Notes: a model not told the origin generated them from the letters alone. A stretch of 64,000 nt of DNA from Sphingobacterium allocomposti (GCF_008124885.1 NZ_VNHX01000022.1:1-64000), one strand, 5' to 3'. Shown: positions 34,814-43,717, numbered from the stretch's first letter. Made by a program: numbers and translations.

Positions 34814-36229
34814 CTAAACCCTATAATATTGTTCCCACCCTTTAGCAGGAGGCGGGCCCACCAGCAAAGACTGGGCGAACCGATCCCCCACAACCTCCTT
34901 TTTGACTGGATCAAAATCAATTTTCGAGTTGAGCCTTTGTGTAATAACACCCAAGCAAAATACCTGACTCAGCGGACCTGCGATCTCAAATGACGAGCGG
35001 GTCTTCTCTTCCCCTTTACATGCCTTCAGAAAGTTCGCGAAATGATTCGACGGACTCTCAGGTACGTCCGGTAATCTTCCAGCTATTTCTGCGGCTTTTC
35101 CTTCTGGAATAATGTGCAAGATACTGCCATGGGAACCGCCTTTAAATGTTAAATCTTTACCGTAAATGATCTTACCGGGGTTGAGCTTTACCGGCTCAAT
35201 TTTTCCTGTACTTGGCGGCGGAATATTGGGGTCCAGCCCTGAAACGCCATATCCCTCTGGGATAGGAGGAAGGTTATCCAGACCATCATACCAGTTTATA
35301 TCAACGGCAGGCATATTCTTCCGCTTTGGAAAATGAAATCTCAGGGTAGACGACATCGGAAAGAAAAAAGAATTGTGTCCTTCCAGCGACTTAGCTTCTA
35401 CAACTGTGGGCAGTCCCAAGTCCAAAAATTCATGCGCCGTATCCAGGATATGTGCTCCCCAGTCTCCGAGGGCTCCCATTCCGAAATCGAACCAGCAGCG
35501 CCATTGCCCGTTGATATAGTCTTTATTGTAGTCGTGGCCTAGGGTTTGCATCTGCCACAGCTCCCAATCCAGCGTGTCTGGAATTCTTTCCGGATAAGGG
35601 AATCCCTTTATGTTAGGATCCCAGCCGTGCCACCTTCTGGGCATATTCATATGGGCATCAATGCGCGTCACGTCCTTGATGATGCCTGCTTCCTTCCAGG
35701 TCTTAAACTGGAAATAGTTTGCCTCCGAATGTCCCTGGTTTCCCATCTGCGTTACTACTTTCGGAAATTTTCTAGCCTTTTGCATCATCAGTTCCACTTC
35801 CCAGAACGTCCGTGCCATCGGCTTCTCCACGTACACGTGCTTTCCGAGGTCGATCGCCATCATCGTCTGCGCGAAATGGGCAAAATCGGGCGTCCCTATA
35901 GAAACCGCATCGATCTGATTTCCTATCTCATCGAACATCTTCCTGAAGTCCTGGTATCTCGGAACATTCGGAAACATCTTGAGTATGTCCAGCGTCTGTT
36001 TGGCTCCCATATCCACGTCGCATAAAGCAACTATGTTACAGAGTCCCGTTTTATAGAGGTCTTTTATGATATCTGCTCCACGGTTTCCGATCCCGATACA
36101 GGCCAGGTTTACCCGTTCGTTCGGATTAGCCAGCTTTACATTGGCAAATACGCTATTTGAAAGCAGCACCGCTCCCCCTGCCGCAGCGGCTTTGGTAATA
36201 AAGCTTCTTCGTGATAAATAATGGTTCAT
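34814..36229 (-). CDS. Gfo/Idh/MocA-family oxidoreductase with Tat signal
   Basis: 471 residues from the ATG at 36229; the frame stays open upstream but MNHYLSRRSFITKAAAAGG is a clear twin-arginine signal and sets the start. The NAD(P)-binding Rossmann motif is GIGNRGADI, and the EKP motif of the family is in VYVEKPMART. The C-terminal part is the beta-sheet substrate domain. Exported Gfo/Idh/MocA enzymes of Bacteroidota often act on sugar C3 or glycosides in the periplasm. Its partner gene, 22 bp upstream, encodes a double DUF1080 protein, which suggests 3-keto-sugar formation and cleavage (inference). Confidence 0.9.
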   Translation of the reverse strand: MNHYLSRRSFITKAAAAGGAVLLSNSVFANVKLANPNERVNLACIGIGNRGADIIKDLYKTGLCNIVALCDVDMGAKQTLDILKMFPNVPRYQDFRKMFDEIGNQIDAVSIGTPDFAHFAQTMMAIDLGKHVYVEKPMARTFWEVELMMQKARKFPKVVTQMGNQGHSEANYFQFKTWKEAGIIKDVTRIDAHMNMPRRWHGWDPNIKGFPYPERIPDTLDWELWQMQTLGHDYNKDYINGQWRCWFDFGMGALGDWGAHILDTAHEFLDLGLPTVVEAKSLEGHNSFFFPMSSTLRFHFPKRKNMPAVDINWYDGLDNLPPIPEGYGVSGLDPNIPPPSTGKIEPVKLNPGKIIYGKDLTFKGGSHGSILHIIPEGKAAEIAGRLPDVPESPSNHFANFLKACKGEEKTRSSFEIAGPLSQVFCLGVITQRLNSKIDFDPVKKEVVGDRFAQSLLVGPPPAKGWEQYYRV

Positions 36230-36251
36230 CTTCCTTATGGTTTTTTGTCGG

Positions 36252-37646
36252 TTACTTTTTTGCCTTAATCTTGATGCTCCGGAACGATACGTTATCTCCA
36301 TGGTCCTGCAGCAATATATGGCCGGACGATGCTTCTCCAAAATTCTCCCAGTCTTTATACTTACTTATTGCTACAAGATCCTTAAAGGCTTGGGAGCCCC
36401 TTTCGTAGGTTAACATCTTGATCCCGTTGAGGTAATGGGTCACTTTGTTATCCGCAGTTACAACGATACGGCCCCTATTCCATTCACCGATAGGCCGTCT
36501 CGCCCGTCCATCTTTATTTGATGTCATCAAATCGTACAGGGAGGCCAATGTCCTGTTACCGTCCCTCCCCAATTTTGCGTCAGGGTGCTTCTCGTCATCC
36601 AATACCTGATATTCCAGACCAATTGCCGACCCTGCTGTCTTCTCTTTCAGGGTTACGAAGTATTTGACTCCACTATTCGCGCCGGGCGTTAATTTAAATT
36701 CGAAGGAAAGATCAAATACCGCGTACTTGTCCTTCGTAATAATGTCGCCTCCATTGGTAGACTCGCCACCGTCAGCGCGCAAAACCGTGATCTCTCCGTC
36801 CTGTATCTGCCAACCCTTCGCTGGAAACGCAGGTCCTTTTACGCTTCTCCACCCGTCTGCGTTCTGACCATTAAAGAGTAGTTTGACGCCGGCATTCTTT
36901 TCCGCACTGCTGAGGTTGTTCGGCTTTAGATTGACGATATAAATATCTTTTGGAAACGTCTGGGGCTTCAGGTTTTCCGTTTGAATACGGATGTTTTTAA
37001 AATAAACCTTCTTGCCATCAAGGGCGTCAGGGATACTATGCACCTGTAAGCCGATAAACCCTTTCGCATCGACCGTGTCAACGACATAGGCCACGGGCAC
37101 ACCATTTATCCAGGTCTTCAGTTCGTCGCCGATCGCTTCAATGCGGACCCGATTGAAGGCCTCGGGCTTGTAGGCAGTCTTTGCCTGTTCATTCAAGTCA
37201 AGCGGATACAGCCATCCCCGTCGTGCCTCATCGTATATCCCCCCTGTCCAAGCCCTCGCACTAGGATCGACTTCTACCTGACGTCCATATACCCTTCCCC
37301 GCCCGCGGTTTGCATTCGGATCCAGATGGCTTCGTGTCTGTATCCCGGAATTTGTTTGATCGCCTTCCAGCTTAATATCCAGTTCCAAAATAAAATCACC
37401 ATATTCTTCTTCCGTAATAAGGAATGAGTTGGGTGTCCCCTTTGTCATCCTACCTACGATTGCGCCATCTTCGATGGTATAAGGAGCTTCCCCTCCTACT
37501 GCTTTCCAGCCCTGAAGCGACTTCCCGTCAAAAAGATCTTTCCAACCTTGCTTATTTTGTTGGCCGGCAAGCTTCCCCGGCAAGGCGAATAGGAACATCA
37601 TGCCATATACTGGCAACTGCTTTACAAACGTTTTCATATTTTTCAT
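36252..37646 (-). CDS. Double DUF1080 protein (3-keto-glycoside hydrolase-like)
   Basis: About 464 residues from ATG 37646 (or 37637, MKTFVKQLPVYG). Signal peptide ends GKLAGQQ. Two DUF1080 (PF06439) concanavalin-like domains follow in tandem, each opening with a similar motif: WKDLFDGKSLQGWKAVGG and VKLLFNGQNADGWRSVKG. DUF1080 members have been shown to hydrolyse 3-keto-disaccharides or 3-keto-glucosides. It is cotranscribed with a Tat-exported Gfo/Idh/MocA enzyme. Whether both domains are catalytic is not evident. Confidence 0.88.
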   Translation of the reverse strand: MKNMKTFVKQLPVYGMMFLFALPGKLAGQQNKQGWKDLFDGKSLQGWKAVGGEAPYTIEDGAIVGRMTKGTPNSFLITEEEYGDFILELDIKLEGDQTNSGIQTRSHLDPNANRGRGRVYGRQVEVDPSARAWTGGIYDEARRGWLYPLDLNEQAKTAYKPEAFNRVRIEAIGDELKTWINGVPVAYVVDTVDAKGFIGLQVHSIPDALDGKKVYFKNIRIQTENLKPQTFPKDIYIVNLKPNNLSSAEKNAGVKLLFNGQNADGWRSVKGPAFPAKGWQIQDGEITVLRADGGESTNGGDIITKDKYAVFDLSFEFKLTPGANSGVKYFVTLKEKTAGSAIGLEYQVLDDEKHPDAKLGRDGNRTLASLYDLMTSNKDGRARRPIGEWNRGRIVVTADNKVTHYLNGIKMLTYERGSQAFKDLVAISKYKDWENFGEASSGHILLQDHGDNVSFRSIKIKAKK

Positions 37647-37859
37647 GGTGTCAAATACTATTTTTATCCGGTTTATGTGCGCATTATTAGTCTTCTTCGG
37701 AAAGACTAAGCTAACGAGCCCGTCGCATGACGTACACAACAATGTCTTTATATAGCGGTTTATAACGCGCGGCTAAATACAATAATATCAATAATTTCAG
37801 TTGGACGCCAGTAAAAAAGTCGTTATTTACGAAAACGTTTTAGAGAAGTGGAGATGTAA

Positions 37860-38400
37860 GGTGAAATAAAAGATTAGAAGTGAGATTTGAGTAGTTGGAA
37901 AAGTTAGATGGGTTAGAATGGTTAGAATGGTTAGATGACGCTCGTTGCTATCAAAAACCACTTCACGATTTATAGCCGTACGCCACTAGCTATCTGCCAT
38001 CCGCCATCTGCTATCTGCCATTTGCCTCTCCCTTCACGACTTCACAAATCAGCGACTTTACGTCTTCACGGTAAGATATCAGATTGCTTCGTCGTCCGTT
38101 ACCTCCTCCTCACAAAGACGTGCCTTCACGGCTTTTAGCTTATGGCTGTTGGTTATAGCTAATAGCCATCTGCTATCGGCCATTAGATTCATTTCACGAC
38201 TTCACAAATGTACGACTTTACGACTTCCCCAATCGCGAATATATTCGACCCTGTCAGGGTCGTGTAATTGGGTACACGGTTTTCTATTGAAATATGACCT
38301 CTACGAGGTCAATCGTAGACTTAAGCTCCACGACTTATAGCCATCTGCTATCTGCCATTAGCTGTTAGCTTCTCACTTCACGACTTTACAGCTAACCGAC
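37860..38400. repeat. Repeat mosaic between the DUF1080 and PglF-type genes
   Basis: Low-complexity TGAGATTTGAG and GGTTAGAATGG runs, then the motif GACGCTCGTTGCTATC (also at 49.9, 50.7 and, altered, 51.1 kb), heptamers, CGACTTTAC-type runs, and a GCGAGGAGG-type element as complement at about 38083-38125. 37647-37859 shows nothing. Confidence 0.75.
38247..38310 (+). repeat. 64-bp paired-hairpin element, copy 3
   Basis: GACCCTGTCAGGGTC and GACCTCTACGAGGTC, 64 bp end to end. Hairpin 1 is here fully paired (T-A at its sixth pair). Confidence 0.85.
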
Positions 38401-38409
38401 TTCTCACTT

Positions 38410-40359
38410 CTATTCCCTAAGCGATTCAGGAACTTCAGCGGCTTGCCTGTCGAGCTGACTAAATACCGAATTTTGGGATACAAATTCAGGGACGATCTCC
38501 TTTAATTTACGGACCGCCTCCAGATCACTGTCTATACCTGTAAAATCGCCGTGTTCAACATGTGCGCACAGCGCTTCTATTAACAGACGTTTCTCCAGCA
38601 GATCTTCCGTACATACCTTTGCGATCATAATTTTGGGGTGATGCGTCTTCATTGTATTCTCGTTGTTTGCCAACAGCTCCTCATAGATCTTCTCTCCCGG
38701 ACGCAGGCCGACGATTTGAATGTCAATATCCTGCGGATACCGGTATCCTTTAAGTTTGATCATGCGCTTGGCGAGATCGATAATCTTTACGGATTTCCCC
38801 ATGTCGAATACAAATATTTCCCCGCCATTCCCCATGGTTCCGGCCTCCAGCACCAACTGGCAGGCCTCCGGAATTGTCATAAAATAGCGTGTTATATCGG
38901 GATGCGTCAGCGTCAACGGTCCGCCGCGCTCCATCTGTTTTTCAAACAGAGGGATGACCGACCCGTTCGATCCGAGCACATTGCCAAACCGGGTAATAAT
39001 AAAATTGGTCTCGCTGCGGGCATTGCAGGAATTGATGTAGATTTCCGCGGCGCGCTTTGAGGCGCCCATCACGTTGGTTGGATTAACAGCCTTGTCCGTT
39101 GAAATCATTACAAATTTATACGCCTTAAATGCTGACGCCAAATCGGCCATGATCCGGCTTCCATATACGTTTGTCCAAATAGCCTCGTAGGGGTTGTCCT
39201 CCATTAAGGGCACGTGTTTGTAGGCTGCAGCGTGGAAGATAACGTCCGGCCGATATTTCTCAAACAGCCGGTGCATAAACGCCCTGTCCCGCACATCGCC
39301 AACGACGAAATAGGCTTCAGAAGGATTCGACAGATGTATAGTCTGTTGTACGTCATACAACGGAGACTCCGCCTGATCCAGCAGAACCAATTTTCCGTAA
39401 GGAAGGCTTGCGATCTGTCTCGCCAGCTCGCTGCCGATAGAACCTGCTGCTCCCGTTACAAGTATTGTCCGACCTTTCATCTCACTTTCGACGACCGGAT
39501 TATCCAGTTTGATAGGCTTTCTTCCCAGTAAATCTTCAATACGTAGCTTGCGGATCTGCCGCTTGACCCCACCATTTAATAACGAACGGCCGGGCTGCAT
39601 AATTTTCAGCTCCAGATTTAACTGCTGAAAATGGTCAGTAACCCTGGACAATCGTTCCGGGTCGTTGTTTTCAACAGCAATAACAACTTCTTCTATATCA
39701 TGTTTGTGAACGAAGTTCTCGTCTATGTCTGCAATATGGATAATCCGTATTCCTCGGGAGTTTTTCCCTACCCTATTTGCCTTATCTTCAACAAAAGCGA
39801 CCACTTTATTTTTTGCACGGATGTCGTCCTGAAGCATGGCATACGCGACCAATCCGGGACGTGAAGCTCCAAAGATGAGCACATGTTTGCTTTTACGTTT
39901 GGTAAAGAACAACATCTCGTAGATTTGCCGATATGCCACGCGTGCAGCCACCAGCATGACCATCGTGAAAAAGCCATGCGTAAAAATCAGCGCATAAGAA
40001 AGGCGAAGGTAATCACTCCATGCCGACTCCGTGGGAATATACGCACGGATCGCGAGTGTAATACCAAAGAGTACCATACACGCCAGCCATACGGTTTTAA
40101 AAATCCGGATAGCTTCGCTAAGCCCGGTATGGCGGACGATGTCCCGATATGTTTTCATCCATAAAAAGGCCGCAAGATAAACCCCCACGATCAAAAAGTT
40201 CTTTTTTATCATCAGCTCGACGTCGAACACGCCGCGAAAGCTGTTTACTATGAAATGTGAGGCCAAATAACAACCGAATACGATGATCAGGTCGATCATC
40301 AAGATCACCCAGCGGGGATTGTCTTTTCTTAATTTTCTTTTCAGTAAACTTAAATCCAT
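38410..40359 (-). CDS. Nucleotide-sugar epimerase/dehydratase, PglF/WbpM/CapD type
   Basis: 649 residues. Four to five N-terminal membrane helices (about 15-150), a CoA-binding-like Rossmann domain (about 155-260), then an extended SDR domain with TGAAGSIGSELARQI. The catalytic region reads ISTDKAVNPTNVMGASKR; the usual SDR tyrosine is replaced by the M-x-x-x-K pattern of this family. Members are UDP-GlcNAc 4,6-dehydratases/5-epimerases making precursors for capsule, O-antigen or glycoprotein glycans at the inner membrane. It stands alone, 12 kb from the exopolysaccharide operon it may serve. Confidence 0.92.
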   Translation of the reverse strand: MDLSLLKRKLRKDNPRWVILMIDLIIVFGCYLASHFIVNSFRGVFDVELMIKKNFLIVGVYLAAFLWMKTYRDIVRHTGLSEAIRIFKTVWLACMVLFGITLAIRAYIPTESAWSDYLRLSYALIFTHGFFTMVMLVAARVAYRQIYEMLFFTKRKSKHVLIFGASRPGLVAYAMLQDDIRAKNKVVAFVEDKANRVGKNSRGIRIIHIADIDENFVHKHDIEEVVIAVENNDPERLSRVTDHFQQLNLELKIMQPGRSLLNGGVKRQIRKLRIEDLLGRKPIKLDNPVVESEMKGRTILVTGAAGSIGSELARQIASLPYGKLVLLDQAESPLYDVQQTIHLSNPSEAYFVVGDVRDRAFMHRLFEKYRPDVIFHAAAYKHVPLMEDNPYEAIWTNVYGSRIMADLASAFKAYKFVMISTDKAVNPTNVMGASKRAAEIYINSCNARSETNFIITRFGNVLGSNGSVIPLFEKQMERGGPLTLTHPDITRYFMTIPEACQLVLEAGTMGNGGEIFVFDMGKSVKIIDLAKRMIKLKGYRYPQDIDIQIVGLRPGEKIYEELLANNENTMKTHHPKIMIAKVCTEDLLEKRLLIEALCAHVEHGDFTGIDSDLEAVRKLKEIVPEFVSQNSVFSQLDRQAAEVPESLRE

Positions 40360-40738
40360 TCTCGGACAACTTTTATAGCTTCAGAAGCTTCAAAACTTCT
40401 GCTGCGAATATATGCATTATCCACTGAGCAACTATCCTGCCACGCGTTGTTAGAATATATGGTCAGCGCGTGAACACGGGAATAATAATAGACAGCTTTC
40501 TCTTTGTACCCCGGCCGTTCGGCTGTAAATAACTGACTAAAAATGAATTCGAAGCACGAAGTCCTTCAGCGGCTCGAAGGACAGCATATTCTACAGAAAC
40601 AAAATAGTTCGTTATATTCGACGGACGGAAAGATTGGTGGCTCCGTCGTCTTATTTAAAGAGGACAGAAATGTATCATTTTAGATACACATTGTCCTAAA
40701 AGACCTTCGTCAAACACGGATGTGTTTCACCGGCAACT

Positions 40739-40858
40739 TCAGGAGAACTGCTGAAGGGTATAGAGCTGTAACACCACGATGACTGCAAATAGGATTACCA
40801 TCCAAAATGCGCGCTCCGCAAAAGGAGCGCGGAGATATTTGTCTCTAAGTCTATTCAT
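40739..40858 (-). CDS. Small single-pass membrane protein (39 aa)
   Basis: 39 codons beginning MNRLRDKYLRAPFAERAFW. A basic N-terminus is followed by one hydrophobic helix (about 18-32, FWMVILFAVIVVLQL), an N-in topology. GGAGGAAGAGG stands directly before the ATG, an unusually strong ribosome-binding match here. The region coding for RAPFAERA forms an 8-bp hairpin in DNA. Family unknown. In the rest of 40360-41491 I see a weak 46-codon ORF at 40543-40683 with no support, and the small RNA unit. Confidence 0.45.
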   Translation of the reverse strand: MNRLRDKYLRAPFAERAFWMVILFAVIVVLQLYTLQQFS

Positions 40859-41050
40859 TTTCCTCTTCCTCCGTAGTTCCAGTTTCTATTGAATATTAAT
40901 TCATCGAATTCTGACTCGGTTACTCAATAAGCGTGCCGAATATTCTTTTTCTGTCAATAAAACATGAATTAAAAGCTAGGGATTCCAAAATGGAAATCAC
41001 TTGATCGTTCGCTACTCTTTGTAAAAGGTTTGTCACAATACTAAAACGGT

Positions 41051-41081
41051 TTTGCAAATCGGAGAACAGTGTTTATATTTG
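41051..41081 (+). promoter_or_regulatory. Consensus promoter of small RNA copy A
   Basis: TTTG (41051-41054), 19 nt, TATATTTG (41074-41081): full match to the Bacteroidota consensus, about 6 nt before the conserved start of the unit. Confidence 0.7.
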
Positions 41082-41086
41082 TGGTA

Positions 41087-41152
41087 TCATAATTTAGGTT
41101 TATAATTGGTTAGCTAAAGGTTTTCATTCTCCCCGTTTGAAAACCTTTTTTT
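41087..41152 (+). ncRNA. Candidate small RNA / leader-hairpin unit, copy A
   Basis: About 66 nt: TCATAATTTAGGTT, TATAATTGGTTAGC, hairpin AAAGGTTTTCA/TGAAAACCTTT with loop TTCTCCCCGTT, seven Ts. It has its own perfect promoter and no ORF, so it is best read as an independent short transcript. The unit at 33550-33615 is virtually identical. Confidence 0.65.
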
Positions 41153-41159
41153 ATTAGCG

Positions 41160-41420
41160 AATAGCAGATGGCTACAAGCTAATGTCGTAAAGTCGTTGAT
41201 TTGTAAAGTCGTTAAGTGGGCTAATGGCGGATGTCCATAAGTTATCAGCCAACAGCTATTAGCTAAAAGACGTAAATTCGTAAAGGTCTGAACTCCTACG
41301 ATGAACCGCAAAAAAACGTCGTTGCGAGGAGGAGGGACGACAATGAAGCAATCTAATCCCTAATTTCTGACTTGTCATCTAACTTCCAACTTCTCGCCCT
41401 CCGTTTTCCGGCTCCCAATC
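41160..41420. repeat. Heptamer and GCGAGGAGG-type repeats
   Basis: Heptamers (about 41156-41175 and 41221-41265), CGTAAAGTCGTT-type runs, and at 41316-41371 CGTCGTTGCGAGGAGGAGG followed by GAAGCAATC. This resembles the widespread GCGAGGA-N-GAAGCAATC intergenic repeat of many bacteria. No gene. Confidence 0.7.
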
Positions 41421-41491
41421 TGTGAAATATTTGCGCGAAAAAGCCATTTTTAGAAATAATAGTTTACCTTTATAATTACAACTAGGATTTC

Positions 41492-42604
41492 ATGGAAAAC
41501 ACGGCGGAAACGCTTCTTACGATTTTGTCCCATTCCTCCGAAGCAACGGCCGTTTACGATTCGCCGGAACTTCATATTGCCTTCGTTAACCAAGCCATGC
41601 TGGATATTTGGGGGCGCAAGATGGATATTATCGGCAGAACTTTTGGCGACGTGTTTCCCGATTTTACCGCGCAGGGCTTCACGGATCTGCTGCTCGATGT
41701 GTGGCAGACGGGAAAAACCTATCGTGCCACGGAACACCCAGCCGATATCACGATCGATGGCATCACGGAGACCCGCTATTTCGATTTCGAATACAAAGGT
41801 ATACTGGATGAGGACGGAAAGACAATCGCCATTCTCCATACTGCCTCCGATGTATCCAGCCGGATGTCTGCCTGGCATATTATCGAAGAACAAGATGCGC
41901 TCATTTCGTTCAACAACGAACTGGAAGTCCTCACACAAACGTTGTCGCACGATTTAAAAAATCCGCTGTCGATCGTCAAGATGGCCGCCCAATTTATGCG
42001 CGCAAAAGAACATCAGGAGCAAAACGATAAAAATAATTGGTGCGACACAATCCTGAACGCAGCTTCCAATATGGAAAATATCATCGAGCATACCGTTCAG
42101 TTAAACCGCGCCCGGCTTTACGGATTCAGTTCTACGCCGACACCTATGGAGCAGATCCTCCGGTCGGTTTGCAAAGAGAGTCAAAAGTTACACGGAAGTG
42201 CATCCTGCATTTTTGAGCTGGACACAGTTCTGCCCCTGCCAGGAGAGAAAAGCATATTGTACCAAATCTTCCTGAACGTTATCAGCAATGCGGTCAAATT
42301 TTCTTCACAGGCTCCGCAACCACGTGTCATCATATCGAGCACTTCCATCGACGATCAGATCGTTTATACAGTTAAAGACAACGGCATAGGTATTCCTTCG
42401 GGCGATCTGCCGAACATATTTACGATGTTCAGCCGCGGGTCGAACGCGACGGGGTATACAGGCGCCGGTGTCGGCCTCTGTTTGGTTAAAAGGATTATCA
42501 ATCGGTTAGCGGGGGATATAACGGTAGAAAGCACAGTAGGCTCAGGCACCACGGTCCTGTTATCCTTTCCGGCGAAGAAGGACGGAAAGCCCTCCAACTC
42601 CTGA
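41492..42604 (+). CDS. Soluble PAS-domain histidine kinase
   Basis: 370 residues without membrane helices. A PAS domain (about 8-130), HisKA with phosphoacceptor H153 in TLSHDLKNPLSIVKM, and HATPase with NVISNAVKFS, DNGIGIPSGDL and GAGVGLCLVKRI. A cytoplasmic sensor kinase; the PAS ligand is unknown. No response regulator is adjacent, so it is an orphan kinase. TACCTTTA (41465-41472) is a possible -7 box. Confidence 0.9.
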   Translation: MENTAETLLTILSHSSEATAVYDSPELHIAFVNQAMLDIWGRKMDIIGRTFGDVFPDFTAQGFTDLLLDVWQTGKTYRATEHPADITIDGITETRYFDFEYKGILDEDGKTIAILHTASDVSSRMSAWHIIEEQDALISFNNELEVLTQTLSHDLKNPLSIVKMAAQFMRAKEHQEQNDKNNWCDTILNAASNMENIIEHTVQLNRARLYGFSSTPTPMEQILRSVCKESQKLHGSASCIFELDTVLPLPGEKSILYQIFLNVISNAVKFSSQAPQPRVIISSTSIDDQIVYTVKDNGIGIPSGDLPNIFTMFSRGSNATGYTGAGVGLCLVKRIINRLAGDITVESTVGSGTTVLLSFPAKKDGKPSNS

Positions 42605-42703
42605 CCACCACGCTGTAACGGCGTGAGAACGCGTAAAGTCGTTACGTGAAGCTAATGGCGGATAGCAGATGGCTGTTGGCTAATGGCCGTAAAAGCAACA
42701 ATT

Positions 42704-42767
42704 GACCTCGTAGAGGTCATATTTCAATAGAAAACCGTGTACCCAATTACACGACCCTGACAGGGTC
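42704..42767 (-). repeat. 64-bp paired-hairpin element, copy 4
   Basis: Inverted orientation: GACCTCGTAGAGGTC then GACCCTGACAGGGTC, 64 bp end to end. Confidence 0.85.
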
Positions 42768-42879
42768 GAATATATTCGTGACTGGGGGAGTCGTAAAGTC
42801 GTACATTTGTAAAGTCGTTACGTGAAGCTAATGGCGGATAGCAGATGGCTGTTGGCTAACGGCCGTAAAAGCAACAATT

Positions 42880-42938
42880 GACCTCATAGAGGTCATATTT
42901 CAATAGAAAACCGTGTACCCAATTACACGACCCTGACC
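42880..42938 (-). repeat. 64-bp paired-hairpin element, copy 5, truncated
   Basis: GACCTCATAGAGGTC (42880-42894) and the first half of the other hairpin, GACCCTGAC, after which the element ends abruptly. Confidence 0.8.
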
Positions 42939-43019
42939 AGCCATTTTAAAAAAATAAAAGAAGACAAGCGTAAGCCCATAGATCGTCTTTAAGCAGGCTA
43001 ATCCGGTGATTTTAATTGA

Positions 43020-43076
43020 TGACATTTATATGTCACTTGAAAACATAAAAACTCGCAACTTTGCCTAACATTGTTA
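43020..43076 (+). promoter_or_regulatory. Operator region of the TetR gene
   Basis: TAACATTGTTA (43066-43076), a perfect palindrome, directly follows a CAACTTTG -7-like box (43056-43063). The same palindrome form occurs twice before and in the start of the efflux gene. TGACAT-TTAT-ATGTCA (43020-43035) is a second, different palindrome upstream. Confidence 0.55.
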
Positions 43077-43098
43077 AATGATTTTATAGAATTAGATC

Positions 43099-43698
43099 GT
43101 GGGCAGTAAGGAACGCATTCAACGGCTTAAAGAGGAGAATAGAATTAACATTCTCGAAGCTTCCCTTCAGATAGTGAAAGAAGAGGGGTGGCAGGCATTG
43201 AGTATGCGTAAAATTGCAGATATCATCGAATACACCGCACCAATGATCTATGAATATTTCGCCAACAAGGAGGCTATTCTCAATGAGTTGGCCAAACAGG
43301 GGCATACGCTACTTGCCAGACGCGTGCAGGAGGCAAAGTCCATGGAAAGTACGCCGGAGAAGCAGCTCGAAGCTATGTGGTTTAGCTATTGGCGGTTTGC
43401 GTTTGAAGAGCGGGAACTTTATCAGCTGATGTTTGGCGTAGGAACGGCCTGTTGCGGCGGCGACAAATCCGAAAAGGGGAAACCCTCGTTCGGCGACATG
43501 ATTGCAGATGTAATCCGCGAAGTCATGGCTCCCCAAAAGCCATCCGAAGACCTTATATGTAGAAAATACTTCACCTACTGGTCGGTAATCCATGGCCTGA
43601 TATCGATCAATCTCGTCGATAAGGGAGTGGGAGACGTAACTAATCAGGAAGTACTTAGGGACGCCATTCAAGGAATCACCCGATCGTTAACAGACTAA
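43099..43698 (+). CDS. TetR/AcrR-family repressor
   Basis: 199 residues from a GTG start. Helix-turn-helix about 15-60 with GWQALSMRKIADIIEYTAP and YEYFANKEAIL; the C-terminal ligand domain is of the WHG type (WFSYWRFAFEERELYQLMFG). It precedes and very likely represses the RND efflux operon: three palindromes TAACAnnGTTA occur at its own promoter, upstream of the adaptor gene and just inside it. Inducer unknown. Confidence 0.9.
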   Translation: MGSKERIQRLKEENRINILEASLQIVKEEGWQALSMRKIADIIEYTAPMIYEYFANKEAILNELAKQGHTLLARRVQEAKSMESTPEKQLEAMWFSYWRFAFEERELYQLMFGVGTACCGGDKSEKGKPSFGDMIADVIREVMAPQKPSEDLICRKYFTYWSVIHGLISINLVDKGVGDVTNQEVLRDAIQGITRSLTD

Positions 43699-43717
43699 AT
43701 TTTTTTGGCCGATTTAA

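Larger units (their letters stand above)
42633..42940. repeat. Tandem duplication of 176 bp, second copy truncated
   Basis: GTAAAGTCGTTACGTGAAGC starts both 42633 and 42809. Each copy contains heptamers and a paired-hairpin element. The second copy stops inside a hairpin at 42938, where unique sequence begins. 42941-43019 shows nothing. Confidence 0.8.

Noticed and set aside
37935-38138. ORF beginning MTLVAIKNHFTIYS, also found at 50697
   Set aside because: The shared start only reflects the intergenic repeat GACGCTCGTTGCTATC present in both places; the rest is heptamer-derived.
40543-40683. 46-codon ORF upstream of small RNA copy A
   Set aside because: No promoter, ribosome-binding site or recognisable feature; could be chance.
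41450-41950. 166-codon ORF antisense to the PAS histidine kinase
   Set aside because: The sense frame has complete PAS, HisKA and HATPase motifs; the antisense product has low-complexity, shadow-like composition.
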